Part shown: one piece after another, positions 17,431 through 28,613 of the stretch
Numbering within the stretch: position 1 is the first letter of the stretch
How the letters are laid out: the number at the start of each line of letters is the position of its first letter
Assembly: GCF_002224485.1 (NCBI RefSeq)
Contig: NZ_CP022463.1
Location: 876,782-940,781, forward strand
From: Sinomonas sp. R1AF57
GTDB taxonomy: Bacteria > Actinomycetota > Actinomycetes > Actinomycetales > Micrococcaceae
Length of the DNA stretch: 64,000 nucleotides
Reading direction: 5' to 3'
Position numbers and translations under genes: made by a program
The notes under the pieces: generated by a model
Seen by the model: the letters and a program-made list of their open reading frames with translations, nothing else
Databases searched by the model: none
What the model was told of the DNA's origin: nothing

Positions 17431-18405
17431 ATGGCAGACGTGACGCTCAGGCAGCTCGAGCTCTTCGCGGCACTGCCGGACTACGAGACGCTCAGCGCCG
17501 CCGCGGTCGACCTGCACATCTCGGAGTCCGCGCTGTCGCAGGCCATCACCGGGTTGGAGAGGACGGTGGGCGAGCAGCTGTGCGTGCGCCGCAAGGCACG
17601 CGGCTTCGCGCTGACTCCCGCCGGACAGCACTTCGCCACCCAGGCGCGCCGGATCCTCGCGGACACCCGTGAGCTCGTCCTGGACACCCAGAGCGGGGGG
17701 AAGCTGCGCGGCCCCGTCAAGCTGGGCTGCTTCGCGAGCTTCGCGACGAGCATCGTGCCCGCCGTCGTGGACGGCTTCCCCCGCCGGCATCCCGGGATCG
17801 ACCTCGAGATCACCGTCGGGACCCACGAAGACCTCCTGCCGGACCTCGAGGCAGGCAAGCTCGACGTCGCGATCGTCTACGACCTCTTCCTCCCGGCCGG
17901 CTACCGGCACCGGGAGATCTATGCGACGGAGCTCGAGGCGCACCTGCACCCCGACCACCCGCTCGCGGCGAGGGACGCCGTCGACCTCGCCGACCTCGCC
18001 GACGAGCCGCTCGTCATGTACGAGGCGCGCCCCAGCATCGAGAACACGCTGCAGGCGTTCGCGGCGCGCGGGCTCACGCCGCGGGTGGCGGCGCGGGTGC
18101 CGCAGATCATCCTCGTACAGGCGCTCGTGGGCCGCGGAGTGGGCTATGGGCTGCTCATGTCCCGCCCGAACACGACCGCGACCTCCGTTGAAGGCCGTCC
18201 GATCGCGGTGCGCCCCATCGAGCCTTCGGCGACGCGCACGAACGTCGTGGCCATCTGGCCCGAGGACATGGACCTCACGCCGCGCGCCGCGGCCCTCCTG
18301 GACTACGCGGTCGAGATCCTGGGCTGCTACGGTCGCCAGGCAGGGCACGACGGCGCCGGGTCGCCCGCCGCGGCGGCCGGCAGCCCGCGTGACACGCGGG
18401 GGTGA
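17431..18405 (+). CDS. LysR-family transcriptional regulator
   Basis: A 324-residue regulator. The N-terminal winged HTH (TLRQLELFAALPDYETLSAAA...SESALSQAITGLERTVG) is at residues ~5-65, followed by a LysR substrate-binding domain (PVKLGCFASFATSIVPAVV, GKLDVAIVYD). The ATG at 17431 has GAGG six bases upstream and opens directly into the HTH. The longer frame to 17275 runs through the promoter region. It probably regulates the divergent MHS transporter in response to that transporter's substrate. The Ala/Pro-rich C-terminus after ~300 is likely disordered. Confidence 0.92.
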   Translation: MADVTLRQLELFAALPDYETLSAAAVDLHISESALSQAITGLERTVGEQLCVRRKARGFALTPAGQHFATQARRILADTRELVLDTQSGGKLRGPVKLGCFASFATSIVPAVVDGFPRRHPGIDLEITVGTHEDLLPDLEAGKLDVAIVYDLFLPAGYRHREIYATELEAHLHPDHPLAARDAVDLADLADEPLVMYEARPSIENTLQAFAARGLTPRVAARVPQIILVQALVGRGVGYGLLMSRPNTTATSVEGRPIAVRPIEPSATRTNVVAIWPEDMDLTPRAAALLDYAVEILGCYGRQAGHDGAGSPAAAAGSPRDTRG

Positions 18406-18488
18406 AACGTTCGTTGTGAGACCTGCCGCGCGGCACTAGAGTGCGAGAGATGTCACGCTGTGGTGCCATGCAACTCGGGGGGAGTGCA

Positions 18489-19427
18489 GTGGGAGAGGCG
18501 ACGAGCAATGCCGTCATCTCGGCACGCCACCTGACGAAGTCCTTCGGCGAGGTCACAGCGGTCGACGGCATCTCCTTCGACGTCGCTGCCGGCGAATCCT
18601 TCGGGCTGCTCGGACCCAACGGCGCTGGCAAGTCCACGACGATGCGCATGATCGGCGGAGTGAGCCAGCGGACCTCGGGGCAGCTCACCATCATGGGCAT
18701 GGACCCCGAGCTGCAGGGCCCCGAGGTGCGCGCCCATCTCGGCGTCGTGCCCCAGCAGGACAACCTCGACGAGGAACTCCGCGTCCGCGACAACCTCATC
18801 ATCTACGGCCGCTACTTCGGACTCCCCACCGCGTACCTCAAGCGCCGGGCCGACGAACTCCTCGCCTTCGCCCAGCTCGAGGACAAGGCCGCGGCTCGCG
18901 TCGACTCGCTGTCCGGGGGCATGAAGCGGCGCCTGACGATCGCCCGTTCGCTCGTGAACGAGCCGACGATCCTCCTCCTCGACGAGCCCACCACAGGCCT
19001 CGACCCCCAGGCCCGGCATATCCTGTGGGACCGGCTGTTCCGCCTCAAGGAGCAGGGGGTCACCCTCGTCCTCACGACCCACTACATGGACGAGGCCGAG
19101 CAGCTGTGCGACCGCCTCATCGTCGTGGACAAGGGCCGGATCATGGCGGAGGGGTCGCCGCCCGCGCTCATCCGCGAGCATTCGAGCCGCGAGGTCCTCG
19201 AGCTGCGGTTCGGCGCGGAGCGCAACGCCGCGGTCCTCGGTGAACTCGAGGGGGTGGGGGAACGCACCGAGCTGCTCCCGGACCGCGTCCTGGTCTACAC
19301 GCACGACGGCGAGTGGTCCCTCGAGCAGGCCCGGGCGCGGGGGCTGCGGCCGCTCACCTCGCTCGTGCGCCGCGCATCGCTCGAGGACGTGTTCCTCCGG
19401 CTGACGGGCCGGTCGCTCGTTGACTGA
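18489..19427 (+). CDS. ABC transporter ATP-binding protein (DrrA/NodI type)
   Basis: A 312-residue single ABC ATPase for the two following permeases. It has Walker A GPNGAGKST, signature LSGGMKRRLTIARSL, Walker B ILLLDEPTTGLDPQ and the H-loop TTHYMDEAEQL, all typical of drug- or nodulation-factor-type exporters. The GTG at 18489 has GGGGGAG just upstream. An ATG at 18450 is a real alternative: TAGAGT (18437-18442) ends seven bases before it, the leaderless spacing seen at other genes here. The exported substrate is unknown. Confidence 0.92.
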   Translation: MGEATSNAVISARHLTKSFGEVTAVDGISFDVAAGESFGLLGPNGAGKSTTMRMIGGVSQRTSGQLTIMGMDPELQGPEVRAHLGVVPQQDNLDEELRVRDNLIIYGRYFGLPTAYLKRRADELLAFAQLEDKAAARVDSLSGGMKRRLTIARSLVNEPTILLLDEPTTGLDPQARHILWDRLFRLKEQGVTLVLTTHYMDEAEQLCDRLIVVDKGRIMAEGSPPALIREHSSREVLELRFGAERNAAVLGELEGVGERTELLPDRVLVYTHDGEWSLEQARARGLRPLTSLVRRASLEDVFLRLTGRSLVD

Positions 19428-20319
19428 CCAGCGCGCACGGGCCGGAGGGCGTCCAGCCGCGCGGGACGCCCGCGCCCGGCACCGCTCCAGCCCCGTGCAC
19501 GCGCACGGCCCCGGCGTCTCGGCCGCCAAAGCCAGGCGCTGGGGCGCCCTGTACTTCGCCGAGCACATGCTCCGCAGGATGCGCGCCTACCTCGTCACCA
19601 TCGTCGTGACCAGCGTGGGCAACCCGCTCCTGTACCTCTTCTCGATGGGCGTGGGGCTGGCCACGATCGTGGACCGGTCCGGCACCGGCTCCGCGGCGTT
19701 CGACGGCGTCGGGTACCTCGCGTACGCCGCCCCCGCACTGCTGGTGTCCAGCGCCGTCCTGACGTGCGCCAACGAGATGATGTACCCGGTGATGGACGGC
19801 TTCAAGTGGCGCCGCGTCTACTACGGGCCGCACGTGACTCCGCTGGCCCCGGGCCAGCTCGCGACGGGCCACATCCTCGCGGTGGGCGTCCGCCTGCTGG
19901 TCCAGTGCATCGTGTTCTTCCTCATCATGCTCGCGTTCGGCGCGGCACCCGGCCCGTGGGCGTTCCTGCTCGTGCCGCTCGGCGTCCTCACCGGGATGGC
20001 GTTCGGCGCCCCGGTCATGGCCTACTCCGCCTACATCGAGAAGGAGAACTTCCAGTTCTCCATGATCCAGCGCTTCGTCATCATGCCGCTGTTCCTGTTC
20101 TCCGGCACGTTCTATCCGCTCGAGACCATGCCTGCGGGAATGCAGTGGATCGGCTGGATCTCGCCCTTGTGGCATGGGAACCAGCTCGCGCGCATCGTCT
20201 CGTATGGCCTCAGCCTCCCCGTCTGGCTCGTTGGCGTGCACCTCGGCTATCTGGCCGCGCTCGGGGTCCTGGGGATCTGGTGGGCGCGCCGGAACTACAC
20301 GAGGAGGATGAGCACGTGA
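19420..20319 (+). CDS. ABC-2 type transporter permease (first of two)
   Basis: A 299-residue membrane protein of the NodJ/DrrB (ABC2_membrane) family. Six hydrophobic segments follow a charged N-terminus of ~40 residues. The conserved end LFLFSGTFYPLETMPAGMQWIGWISPLWHG is characteristic. The TTG start at 19420 overlaps the ATPase stop by eight bases and lacks a good ribosome site; GTG at 19495 is possible, which would drop the basic tail. It works with the next gene as a heterodimeric membrane channel. Confidence 0.87.
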   Translation: MTDQRARAGGRPAARDARARHRSSPVHAHGPGVSAAKARRWGALYFAEHMLRRMRAYLVTIVVTSVGNPLLYLFSMGVGLATIVDRSGTGSAAFDGVGYLAYAAPALLVSSAVLTCANEMMYPVMDGFKWRRVYYGPHVTPLAPGQLATGHILAVGVRLLVQCIVFFLIMLAFGAAPGPWAFLLVPLGVLTGMAFGAPVMAYSAYIEKENFQFSMIQRFVIMPLFLFSGTFYPLETMPAGMQWIGWISPLWHGNQLARIVSYGLSLPVWLVGVHLGYLAALGVLGIWWARRNYTRRMST

Positions 20320-21146
20320 TCCTCATGGCCAACCGCTCCGGCGCCACTGCTACAGGGCGGGGTCCGCTCGCGGGACTGTACGCGGGGAACGCGCGCGCCG
20401 TCGTCGAACGCGGATTCCGCGTCATCAAGAGCCAGAACTGGATCATCCTCGTCTCCGGGTTCTTCGAGCCGGTGTTCTACCTGCTGTCCATGGGGGTCGG
20501 CCTGGGCTCCCTGGTCGGCACAGTCGAGGGGCCGGGAGGGACGCCCATCTCGTACGCCGCGTACATCGCGCCGGCCCTGCTCGCAGTCTCGGCAATGAAC
20601 GGCGCCATCTACGACTCGACATGGAATGTGTTCTTCAAGATGCACTTCGGCAAGCTCTACCAGGGCATGCTCTACACGTCGCTGGGGCCGCTCGACATCG
20701 CCATGGGGGAGATCCTCATGGCGCTCTTCCGCGGCTTCCTGTATGCGCTGGGCTTCACCGGCGTCATGGCGGTCATGGGGCTGATCACGACCCCGTCGGC
20801 CCTCCTGCTCGTGCCGGCGTCGGTCATGGTGGCGTTCGGGTTCGCCTCGTTCGGGATGGCGGTGACCAGCTACATGAAGACCTTCCAGCACATGGATCTG
20901 ATCACCTTCGTCATGCTGCCGATGTTCCTCTTCTCGGCAACCTTCTATCCGCTCTCCGTGTACCCGAAGCCGATCCAGTGGATCGTCGAGGCGTTCCCCC
21001 TCTGGCACGGCGTGGAGCTGATGCGGCAGATCAGCATCGGCGTCTTCACGGGCTCGACCTGGGTCCACCTGCTCTACTACGCAGGCATGATCCTCTGCGG
21101 ACTCGCCTTCACGACTCTCCGGCTCCGGGCGCTCTTCCTCCGCTGA
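20316..21146 (+). CDS. ABC-2 type transporter permease (second of two)
   Basis: A 276-residue paralogue of the previous permease, sharing LPMFLFSATFYPLSVYPKPIQWI and FPLWHGVELMRQ near its C-terminus, with six membrane segments. GTG at 20316 overlaps the upstream stop (GTGA) and has GAGGAGG nine bases before it; the ATG at 20325 is less well placed. Two unequal permeases plus one ATPase suggest an exporter with a heterodimeric channel. Its stop codon is the first base triplet of the 21-bp repeat array that follows. Confidence 0.9.
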   Translation: MILMANRSGATATGRGPLAGLYAGNARAVVERGFRVIKSQNWIILVSGFFEPVFYLLSMGVGLGSLVGTVEGPGGTPISYAAYIAPALLAVSAMNGAIYDSTWNVFFKMHFGKLYQGMLYTSLGPLDIAMGEILMALFRGFLYALGFTGVMAVMGLITTPSALLLVPASVMVAFGFASFGMAVTSYMKTFQHMDLITFVMLPMFLFSATFYPLSVYPKPIQWIVEAFPLWHGVELMRQISIGVFTGSTWVHLLYYAGMILCGLAFTTLRLRALFLR

Positions 21147-21275
21147 CGTCACCCGGTGTGGCGCCGAGGTCACCCGGTGTGGCGCCGAGGTCACCCCGTG
21201 TCGCTGTCAGCGGGGGTGACTTCGCGCTCACAGGGGGTGACTTCGGGCGCACACGGGGTGACCTCGGCGTACGGG
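21144..21275. repeat. 21-bp tandem repeat array, inverted arrangement
   Basis: Three leftward units (from 21144, 21164 and 21185) and three rightward units (21213-21233, 21234-21254, 21255-21275) carry the core GGGGTGACTTCGSGC and flank a short centre (21206-21212). The array starts at the stop codon of the second permease and ends just before the next gene. One reading frame stays open through the rightward units into that gene (GVTSR, GVTSG, GVTSA peptides). Confidence 0.85.
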
Positions 21276-21302
21276 ACGGGGGCGCCTATCGTGTCTGGAA
21301 GA

Positions 21303-21845
21303 ATGGGGGGCATGCAGAGTCTCGGCCCCCAGAACCCGTCCATCCAGTCCGGCGCCGGCGCCCAAGCCCGCCGTGGAGGAGGCTTCAGGATCGGTGCGCT
21401 GGGCCTGTCGGTCCTCGTCCTGGCCTTCCTCGTCGCCGTGATCTTCGCCGCCAACCAGAACGATGTCATCGGCTGGATCGTGGTCATCGTGTCCTTCGGC
21501 TGGCTCGCCTTCGCGACGTTCGTGTTCCTGACGGTCCGGAGCGCGGGGCGCCGCGCCCAGGAGCGCTTCGAGCGCGCGGCCGAGAAGCTCACGGGCCGGG
21601 CGCCGTCGCTCGCCGGGACTGCAGGGGAGGCGCGCTCGGTCGACGACGTCCGCGACCTCAAGCTCGACCATTCGTTCAAGATCATCCAGGTCCAGGAGCG
21701 TGTGATCCGGGAGAACCTCGGGGGCGACCCCGAGATGGTGGCGCGTGCCCTCGAGACCATCCAGATCACGGCGTCGAACGCCCGTGACATGCTCCGTCCC
21801 GACGATGACACGCCCGTCTCCGGGACCGTCGTCGACGAGGGGTAG
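21303..21845 (+). CDS. Hypothetical membrane protein with two transmembrane segments
   Basis: 180 residues, family not recognised. After ~30 polar residues there are two hydrophobic helices (IGALGLSVLVLAFLVAVIF and VIGWIVVIVSFGWLAFATFVF). A charged cytoplasmic tail follows, with a helical region (SFKIIQVQERVIRENLGGDPEMVARALETIQITA) that ends in an acidic tail. Starts at 21303 and 21312 are both possible; GGAAG lies about ten bases before 21312. It could be co-transcribed with exonuclease III nine bases downstream, although that gene has its own -10. Confidence 0.75.
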   Translation: MGGMQSLGPQNPSIQSGAGAQARRGGGFRIGALGLSVLVLAFLVAVIFAANQNDVIGWIVVIVSFGWLAFATFVFLTVRSAGRRAQERFERAAEKLTGRAPSLAGTAGEARSVDDVRDLKLDHSFKIIQVQERVIRENLGGDPEMVARALETIQITASNARDMLRPDDDTPVSGTVVDEG

Positions 21846-21854
21846 AGTGGCTAG

Positions 21855-23749
<1,895 letters not shown>

Positions 23750-23753
23750 GGCC

Positions 23754-24350
23754 ATGCCGGACTTCGAGGAAGGCACCGAGCCCGACGGCGTCGCCCCCGC
23801 CGGCCCGACGAGTCCCCTCGTGGGGGTCATTCTTGGCTTCCCTGACAGGGTCACCGCCGAGCTGCGCGCGTGGCGTGCCTCCTTCGGGGACCCCATGGCG
23901 GAGCTCATCCCCGCCCATATCACGCTCGTCACCACCACCGAGACGGACGACTGGGACGCGGCTGTCCGCCACGTCCGGTCGGTGGCACGGCGTGCCCGCC
24001 CGTTCACCGTGGGCCTGAAGGGGACCGGCTCGTTCCGCCCCGTCTCTCCCGTGGTGTACCTGAACGTGCTCGACGGCTTCGACCAATGCGTGCGGCTTCA
24101 CGAAGAGCTTCAGCAGGGACCGCTCCAGCGGGACCTCCCGTTCCCCTACCACCCGCACGTGACCGTGGCCCACGACGTGCCCGCGGAACGCCTGGACGAG
24201 GCAGAAGCCGCCCTCGAGTCCTATTCCGAATCCTTCACCGTGGCTAGCATGGGCCTGTACGAGCACGACGCCGACGGATTCTGGCAGCTGAGGGAAGAGC
24301 TTGACTTTGGCACAGGAGCAGCGAAGACCCAGGGGCCGGACGCCGGCTGA
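23754..24350 (+). CDS. 2'-5' RNA ligase/cyclic phosphodiesterase family protein
   Basis: A 198-residue member of the 2H phosphoesterase superfamily. Two His-x-Thr motifs are visible, PAHITLVTT (~57-63) and YHPHVTVAH (~137-145), which form the catalytic pair acting on 2'-phosphate or cyclic phosphate ends of RNA. The biological substrate in actinobacteria is unclear. The first ~20 residues are acidic and probably disordered. It lies directly behind trpS, and its last 50 bases overlap the start of the next gene. Confidence 0.85.
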   Translation: MPDFEEGTEPDGVAPAGPTSPLVGVILGFPDRVTAELRAWRASFGDPMAELIPAHITLVTTTETDDWDAAVRHVRSVARRARPFTVGLKGTGSFRPVSPVVYLNVLDGFDQCVRLHEELQQGPLQRDLPFPYHPHVTVAHDVPAERLDEAEAALESYSESFTVASMGLYEHDADGFWQLREELDFGTGAAKTQGPDAG

Positions 24351-25440
24351 CGATCCCCTCCCGACCGAACGGGCCAAGCTCCTTCTGGACGTGCTGCACA
24401 AGCGGCAGGACGTCGGACGGGCCCGGCGCGGGGGAGGCCTCCCGAAGCAGGCACTGGCGGTCGTGATGTGGACCGTGGCGAGGATCAAGGCACTGCTGCC
24501 CGTGAGGGCCTTCCAGCAGTACTCGCTCCAGCACGGCCCCCTCATGAGTGCCGGCATCGGCTTCAACATGTTCTTCTCGATCTTCGGCCTCCTCGCCACT
24601 GGGTTCTCCTTCGCCGCCCTCGTCCTGGCAGGAAACCCGGGGCTGCTCGACATGGTCGTCCAGAACGTGGCGAAGGCGGCGCCGGGCCTTTTGAAGGTCG
24701 ACGGCGGCGACGGCCTCGTCGATCCCCAGCAGCTCCTCAACCCCACGGGCCTGAGCGTCACCGCGATCATCGCGACCGTCGTCACCGTCTTCTCGTCGCT
24801 GGGCTGGATTACAGGACTGCGCGACGGCCTCCGGGGCGTCCTGGGCTTCGGCCCCATCAGGGCGAACCCGATCCTCGTGAAGCTGCGTGACATCGGCACG
24901 CTCCTGCTCCTGGGCGTCCTCCTCGTGCTGACCTCGGCCGTGAGCGTGGTGTTCACGGCGGCACTGGATTACATTGCCGAGCAGCTGAAGATCGACGGCG
25001 TGTTCGTGCGGCCGGTCGGGTGGGCGGTGGGACTCGCGGTGCCGCTCGCGCTCAACATCCTGACGGCGTTCATCCTGTTCCGCTTCGCAGGCTGGCTCCA
25101 GATCTCCCGCAGGGCACTCATCGAGGGGACCATCCTCGCGGGCGTCGGGACGTCGATCCTCCAGGCCTTCAGCACTCAGCTGCTGGCCCGGGCAGGGTCC
25201 AACCCGCTGCTTGCGCCGTTCGCGATCGTGGTGGGCCTCCTCATCTGGTTCAACCTCGTGAGCCAGGTGTATCTGGTCTCGGCGGCGTGGAGCGCGGTCC
25301 GGGAGGCCGACTTCACCGCGGCCACCCGCCACGCCGAACGGCATCCGGAGGCGTTCGGTTCCGGCCGCCCGGGGCGCCACGCCTCGGCGGCGTGGATCGC
25401 CTCACTCAGGGGAGGCAGGCGGAGGGCCGCGGCGCGCTGA
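24301..25440 (+). CDS. YihY/BrkB-family inner membrane protein
   Basis: A 379-residue protein with about six membrane helices between residues ~75 and 335. Conserved YihY sequences include SAGIGFNMFFSIFGLL, GLRDGLRGVLG and FRFAGWLQISRRALIEG. The role is not established (once named ribonuclease BN, later shown wrong). The start is TTG at 24301, directly after GAGGGAAGAGC; this makes a 50-bp overlap with the previous gene, unusually long for this window. Later in-frame starts would cut into the conserved N-terminal helix region only after ~40 residues, so a shorter form is possible. Confidence 0.88.
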   Translation: MTLAQEQRRPRGRTPADDPLPTERAKLLLDVLHKRQDVGRARRGGGLPKQALAVVMWTVARIKALLPVRAFQQYSLQHGPLMSAGIGFNMFFSIFGLLATGFSFAALVLAGNPGLLDMVVQNVAKAAPGLLKVDGGDGLVDPQQLLNPTGLSVTAIIATVVTVFSSLGWITGLRDGLRGVLGFGPIRANPILVKLRDIGTLLLLGVLLVLTSAVSVVFTAALDYIAEQLKIDGVFVRPVGWAVGLAVPLALNILTAFILFRFAGWLQISRRALIEGTILAGVGTSILQAFSTQLLARAGSNPLLAPFAIVVGLLIWFNLVSQVYLVSAAWSAVREADFTAATRHAERHPEAFGSGRPGRHASAAWIASLRGGRRRAAAR

Positions 25441-25467
25441 GCCGCGGCGCGGCTGTGCCCGAAATGC

Positions 25468-25505
25468 GCGAGGGGCGCCGCTTCGTCGGAAGCGGCGCCC
25501 CTCGC
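25468..25505. terminator. 17-bp hairpin between convergent yihY and sdhB
   Basis: Perfect arms 25468-25484 and 25489-25505 with a GTCG loop, in the 84-bp gap between two convergent genes. It is GC-rich without a long T-run, as is common in actinobacteria, and can serve both transcripts. Confidence 0.75.
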
Positions 25506-25524
25506 ACGTGGGAGAGCTGGAACC

Positions 25525-26304
25525 TCAGAACTGGCGGGCCAGGATGGCCTGCTTGACCTCGGCGATCGCCTGCGTCACCTGGATGCCGCGCGGGCACGCC
25601 TCGGTGCAGTTGAAGGTCGTGCGGCAGCGCCACACGCCCTCCTTGTCGTTGAGGATCTCGAGGCGCATGTCGCCGGCGTCGTCACGCGAGTCGAAGATGA
25701 ACCGGTGCGCGTTGACGATGGCGGCGGGGCCGAAGTACTGCCCGTCCGTCCAGAACACCGGGCAGGACGACGTGCACGCGGCGCAGAGGATGCACTTGGT
25801 GGTGTCGTCGAACCGCTCGCGGTCCTCGATCGACTGGATGCGCTCCTTCGTGGGCTCGTGGCCCTTGGAGATGAGGAACGGCATGATCTCGCGGTAGGAC
25901 TGGAAGAACGGCTCCATGTCCACGATGAGGTCCTTCTCGACCGGAAGGCCCTTGATGGGCTCGACCGTGATCGGCTTGGACGTATCGAGGTCCTTCAGGA
26001 GCGTCTTGCACGCGAGGCGGTTGCGGCCGTTGATGCGCATGGCATCGGAGCCGCACACGCCGTGCGCGCAGGAGCGGCGGAACGAGACCGAGCCGTCGTG
26101 CTCCCACTTCGCCTTGTGAAGGGCGTCGAGCACGCGGTCCGTGCCGTACATGGTCAGCTTGAAGTCGTCCCAGCGGACCTCGTCGGAGACCTCCGGGTCG
26201 TACCGCCGCACGCGGAGCGTGACGTCGAAGCTCGGAACCGAGCCGCCACTGGCCCCTTCGGGGAGTTCGACCTTGGATGCGGGTTCGGCAGGTGCAGCAG
26301 TCAT
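25525..26304 (-). CDS. sdhB: Succinate dehydrogenase iron-sulfur subunit
   Basis: A 259-residue subunit that carries electrons from the flavin to quinone. The [2Fe-2S] site is in SCAHGVCGSDAMRINGRN with a later LACK Cys, the [4Fe-4S] in CILCAACTSSCP and the [3Fe-4S] in CRTTFNCTEACPRG. The ATG at 26304 shares one base with the sdhA stop codon (TGATG). It is the last gene of sdhCDAB, and a strong hairpin follows. Confidence 0.98.
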   Translation of the reverse strand: MTAAPAEPASKVELPEGASGGSVPSFDVTLRVRRYDPEVSDEVRWDDFKLTMYGTDRVLDALHKAKWEHDGSVSFRRSCAHGVCGSDAMRINGRNRLACKTLLKDLDTSKPITVEPIKGLPVEKDLIVDMEPFFQSYREIMPFLISKGHEPTKERIQSIEDRERFDDTTKCILCAACTSSCPVFWTDGQYFGPAAIVNAHRFIFDSRDDAGDMRLEILNDKEGVWRCRTTFNCTEACPRGIQVTQAIAEVKQAILARQF

Positions 26305-28103
26305 CAGTACTTACGCTCCATGGGCTCGTAGCGGGTGAAGATGACGGGCTTGGTCTCGAGCCGGATACCAGCCACGCCGTCGGGTGAGGACTGCGCCGTG
26401 ACGGACGGGTCCTTGTACGCCATCGAGTGCTTCATGAAGTTCACGTCGTCGCGCTCGGGGAAGTCCTCGCGGTAGTGGCCGCCGCGGGACTCCTTGCGGT
26501 GCAGGGCGCCGACCGTCATGACCTTGGCGATCTCGAGCAGGAAGCCGAGCTCCACCGCCTCGAGGAGGTCGAGGTTGAAGCGCTTGCCCTTGTCGCCTAC
26601 CGAGATGTTCCGGTAGCGCTCCTCGAGCACGGCGATGTCGCTGAGGACCCGCTCGAGGGAGTCCTTGTCGCGGAACACCTGCATGTTCGCGTCCATGGTC
26701 TCCTGCAGGTCGCGGCGGATGTACGCGACGCGCTCGGTGCCGTTGGAGTTCCGCATGCCCTCGAGGAGGGCCTCGGTGTAGCCCGCCGGGTTCTCCGGGA
26801 GCTCGACGTAGTCGGCCGTCTTCGCGTACTCGGCGGCGTTGATGCCGGAGCGCTTCCCGAAGACGTTGATGTCCAGGAGCGAGTTTGTGCCGAGGCGGTT
26901 CGACCCGTGGACGGACACGCACGCGACCTCACCCGCGGCGTACAGGCCGGGGATGACGGTGTCGTTGTCCTGGAGCACTTCGCCCTTGATGTTGGTCGGG
27001 ATGCCACCCATCGCGTAGTGCGCGGTGGGGTAGACCGGGACCGGGTCGGTGAAGGGCTCGACGCCGAGGTACGTGCGGGCGAACTCGGTGATGTCCGGGA
27101 GCTTCGCCTCGATGTGCTCGGGCTCGAGGTGCGTCAGGTCGAGGTAGACGTAGTCCTTGTTCGGGCCGGCGCCGCGGCCCTCGCGCACCTCGTTGGCCAT
27201 GGCGCGGGCGACGATGTCGCGGGGCGCGAGGTCCTTGATGGTCGGCGCGTAGCGCTCCATGAAGCGCTCGCCCTCGGAGTTGCGCAGGATCGCGCCCTCA
27301 CCGCGGGCACCCTCGGTGAGGAGGATGCCGAGGCCGGCGAGGCCGGTCGGGTGGAACTGGAAGAACTCCATGTCCTCGAGCGGGATGCCGCGGCGGAACG
27401 CGATGCCCATGCCGTCGCCCGTGAGGGTGTGGGCGTTCGAGGTGGTCTTGAAGACCTTCCCGGCGCCACCGGAGGCGAAGACGACCGACTTGGCCTGGAA
27501 GATGTGGAGCTCGCCCGAGGCGAGGTCGTAGCTCACGACGCCGGCCACGCGCTTCTGCTTGTACGGCGTGCCGTCCTCGCGGGTCGCGTCCTCCTCGGTC
27601 AGGAGGAGGTCGAGCACGTAGTACTCGTTGTAGAACTCGACGTTGTGCTTGACGCAGTTCTGGTAGAGCGTCTGGAGGATCATGTGGCCCGTGCGGTCGG
27701 CGGCGTAGCATGCGCGGCGGACCGGTGCCTTGCCGTGGTCGCGGGTGTGGCCGCCGAAGCGGCGCTGGTCGATCCGGCCCTCGGGGGTGCGGTTGAAGGG
27801 CAGGCCCATCTTCTCGAGGTCGAGGACCGCGTCGATGGCCTCCTTGGCCATGACCTCGGCAGCATCCTGGTCGACGAGGTAGTCGCCGCCCTTGATGGTG
27901 TCGAAGGTGTGCCACTCCCAGTTGTCTTCCTCGACGTTCGCGAGGGCTGCGCACATGCCGCCCTGGGCGGCTCCCGTGTGCGAACGGGTGGGGTACAGCT
28001 TGGTCAGCACGGCGGTGCGCGCGCGCTGGCCGGACTCGATGGCTGCCCGCATGCCGGCGCCGCCGGCGCCGACGATCACCACGTCGTATTTGTGGACCTG
28101 CAT
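26304..28103 (-). CDS. sdhA: Succinate dehydrogenase flavoprotein subunit
   Basis: A 599-residue catalytic subunit that oxidises succinate to fumarate. The FAD motif [14 protein letters not shown] lies at 8-21. His42 in SHTGAAQGG is the expected covalent flavin attachment site. HPTGLAGLG and [13 protein letters not shown] line the active site. The ATG at 28103 is 26 bp after the sdhD stop; the extended frame upstream covers sdhD sequence and is not used. It is the third gene of the operon. Confidence 0.98.
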   Translation of the reverse strand: MQVHKYDVVIVGAGGAGMRAAIESGQRARTAVLTKLYPTRSHTGAAQGGMCAALANVEEDNWEWHTFDTIKGGDYLVDQDAAEVMAKEAIDAVLDLEKMGLPFNRTPEGRIDQRRFGGHTRDHGKAPVRRACYAADRTGHMILQTLYQNCVKHNVEFYNEYYVLDLLLTEEDATREDGTPYKQKRVAGVVSYDLASGELHIFQAKSVVFASGGAGKVFKTTSNAHTLTGDGMGIAFRRGIPLEDMEFFQFHPTGLAGLGILLTEGARGEGAILRNSEGERFMERYAPTIKDLAPRDIVARAMANEVREGRGAGPNKDYVYLDLTHLEPEHIEAKLPDITEFARTYLGVEPFTDPVPVYPTAHYAMGGIPTNIKGEVLQDNDTVIPGLYAAGEVACVSVHGSNRLGTNSLLDINVFGKRSGINAAEYAKTADYVELPENPAGYTEALLEGMRNSNGTERVAYIRRDLQETMDANMQVFRDKDSLERVLSDIAVLEERYRNISVGDKGKRFNLDLLEAVELGFLLEIAKVMTVGALHRKESRGGHYREDFPERDDVNFMKHSMAYKDPSVTAQSSPDGVAGIRLETKPVIFTRYEPMERKY

Positions 28104-28129
28104 GCTTTGATGCTCTCTTTCCGGGGGAC

Positions 28130-28612
28130 TTACGAGGCGGGGCAGTAGTCGGCGACGTGGCGGACGCCGTCGATCACCGGGCACGGGTCGAACGTGAAGA
28201 TCACGAGGGTGCCGAGGATGATGATGAGCGCGGACGCCGCGTAGAGGACCACCTTGAGCCAGAAGCGCACCGCGTCACGCTCGGCGTAGTCGTTGATGAT
28301 CGTGCGGACGCCGTTGGTGCCGTGGAGCATCGCGAGCCAGAGCATCGCGAGGTCCCAGAACTGCCAGAACGGGTCGGCCCACTTGCCCGCGACGAAGCCG
28401 AAGTCGATCGCGTGGATGCCCTCGCCGACGAGGAGGTTGACCGTGAGGTGGCCGAAGATGAGGACCACCAGGACGATCCCCGAGAGGCGCATGAACAGCC
28501 ACGCGAGCATCTCGAACTGGGTCCTGGGGCTGCGTGAGCGCTTGTACTGCGGCGCGATGCGTCCGCTGACGGACGTGCTGCGGGGCTCGGGGATGACAGG
28601 CAGGGCGCTCAT
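28130..28612 (-). CDS. sdhD: Succinate dehydrogenase hydrophobic membrane anchor subunit
   Basis: A 160-residue protein with three membrane helices (around residues 38-62, 85-105 and 117-143). It anchors the SdhAB dimer and helps form the quinone/heme site. [19 protein letters not shown] and [14 protein letters not shown] carry the expected conserved Arg, His and Asp. The N-terminal ~30 residues are polar and basic. It begins two bases after the sdhC stop region. Confidence 0.93.
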   Translation of the reverse strand: MSALPVIPEPRSTSVSGRIAPQYKRSRSPRTQFEMLAWLFMRLSGIVLVVLIFGHLTVNLLVGEGIHAIDFGFVAGKWADPFWQFWDLAMLWLAMLHGTNGVRTIINDYAERDAVRFWLKVVLYAASALIIILGTLVIFTFDPCPVIDGVRHVADYCPAS

Positions 28613-28613
28613 A

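Noticed and set aside
26427-28148. 573-residue open frame antisense to sdhA
   Set aside because: Composition mirrors the sdhA codons; no recognisable motif. sdhA on the other strand is unmistakable.
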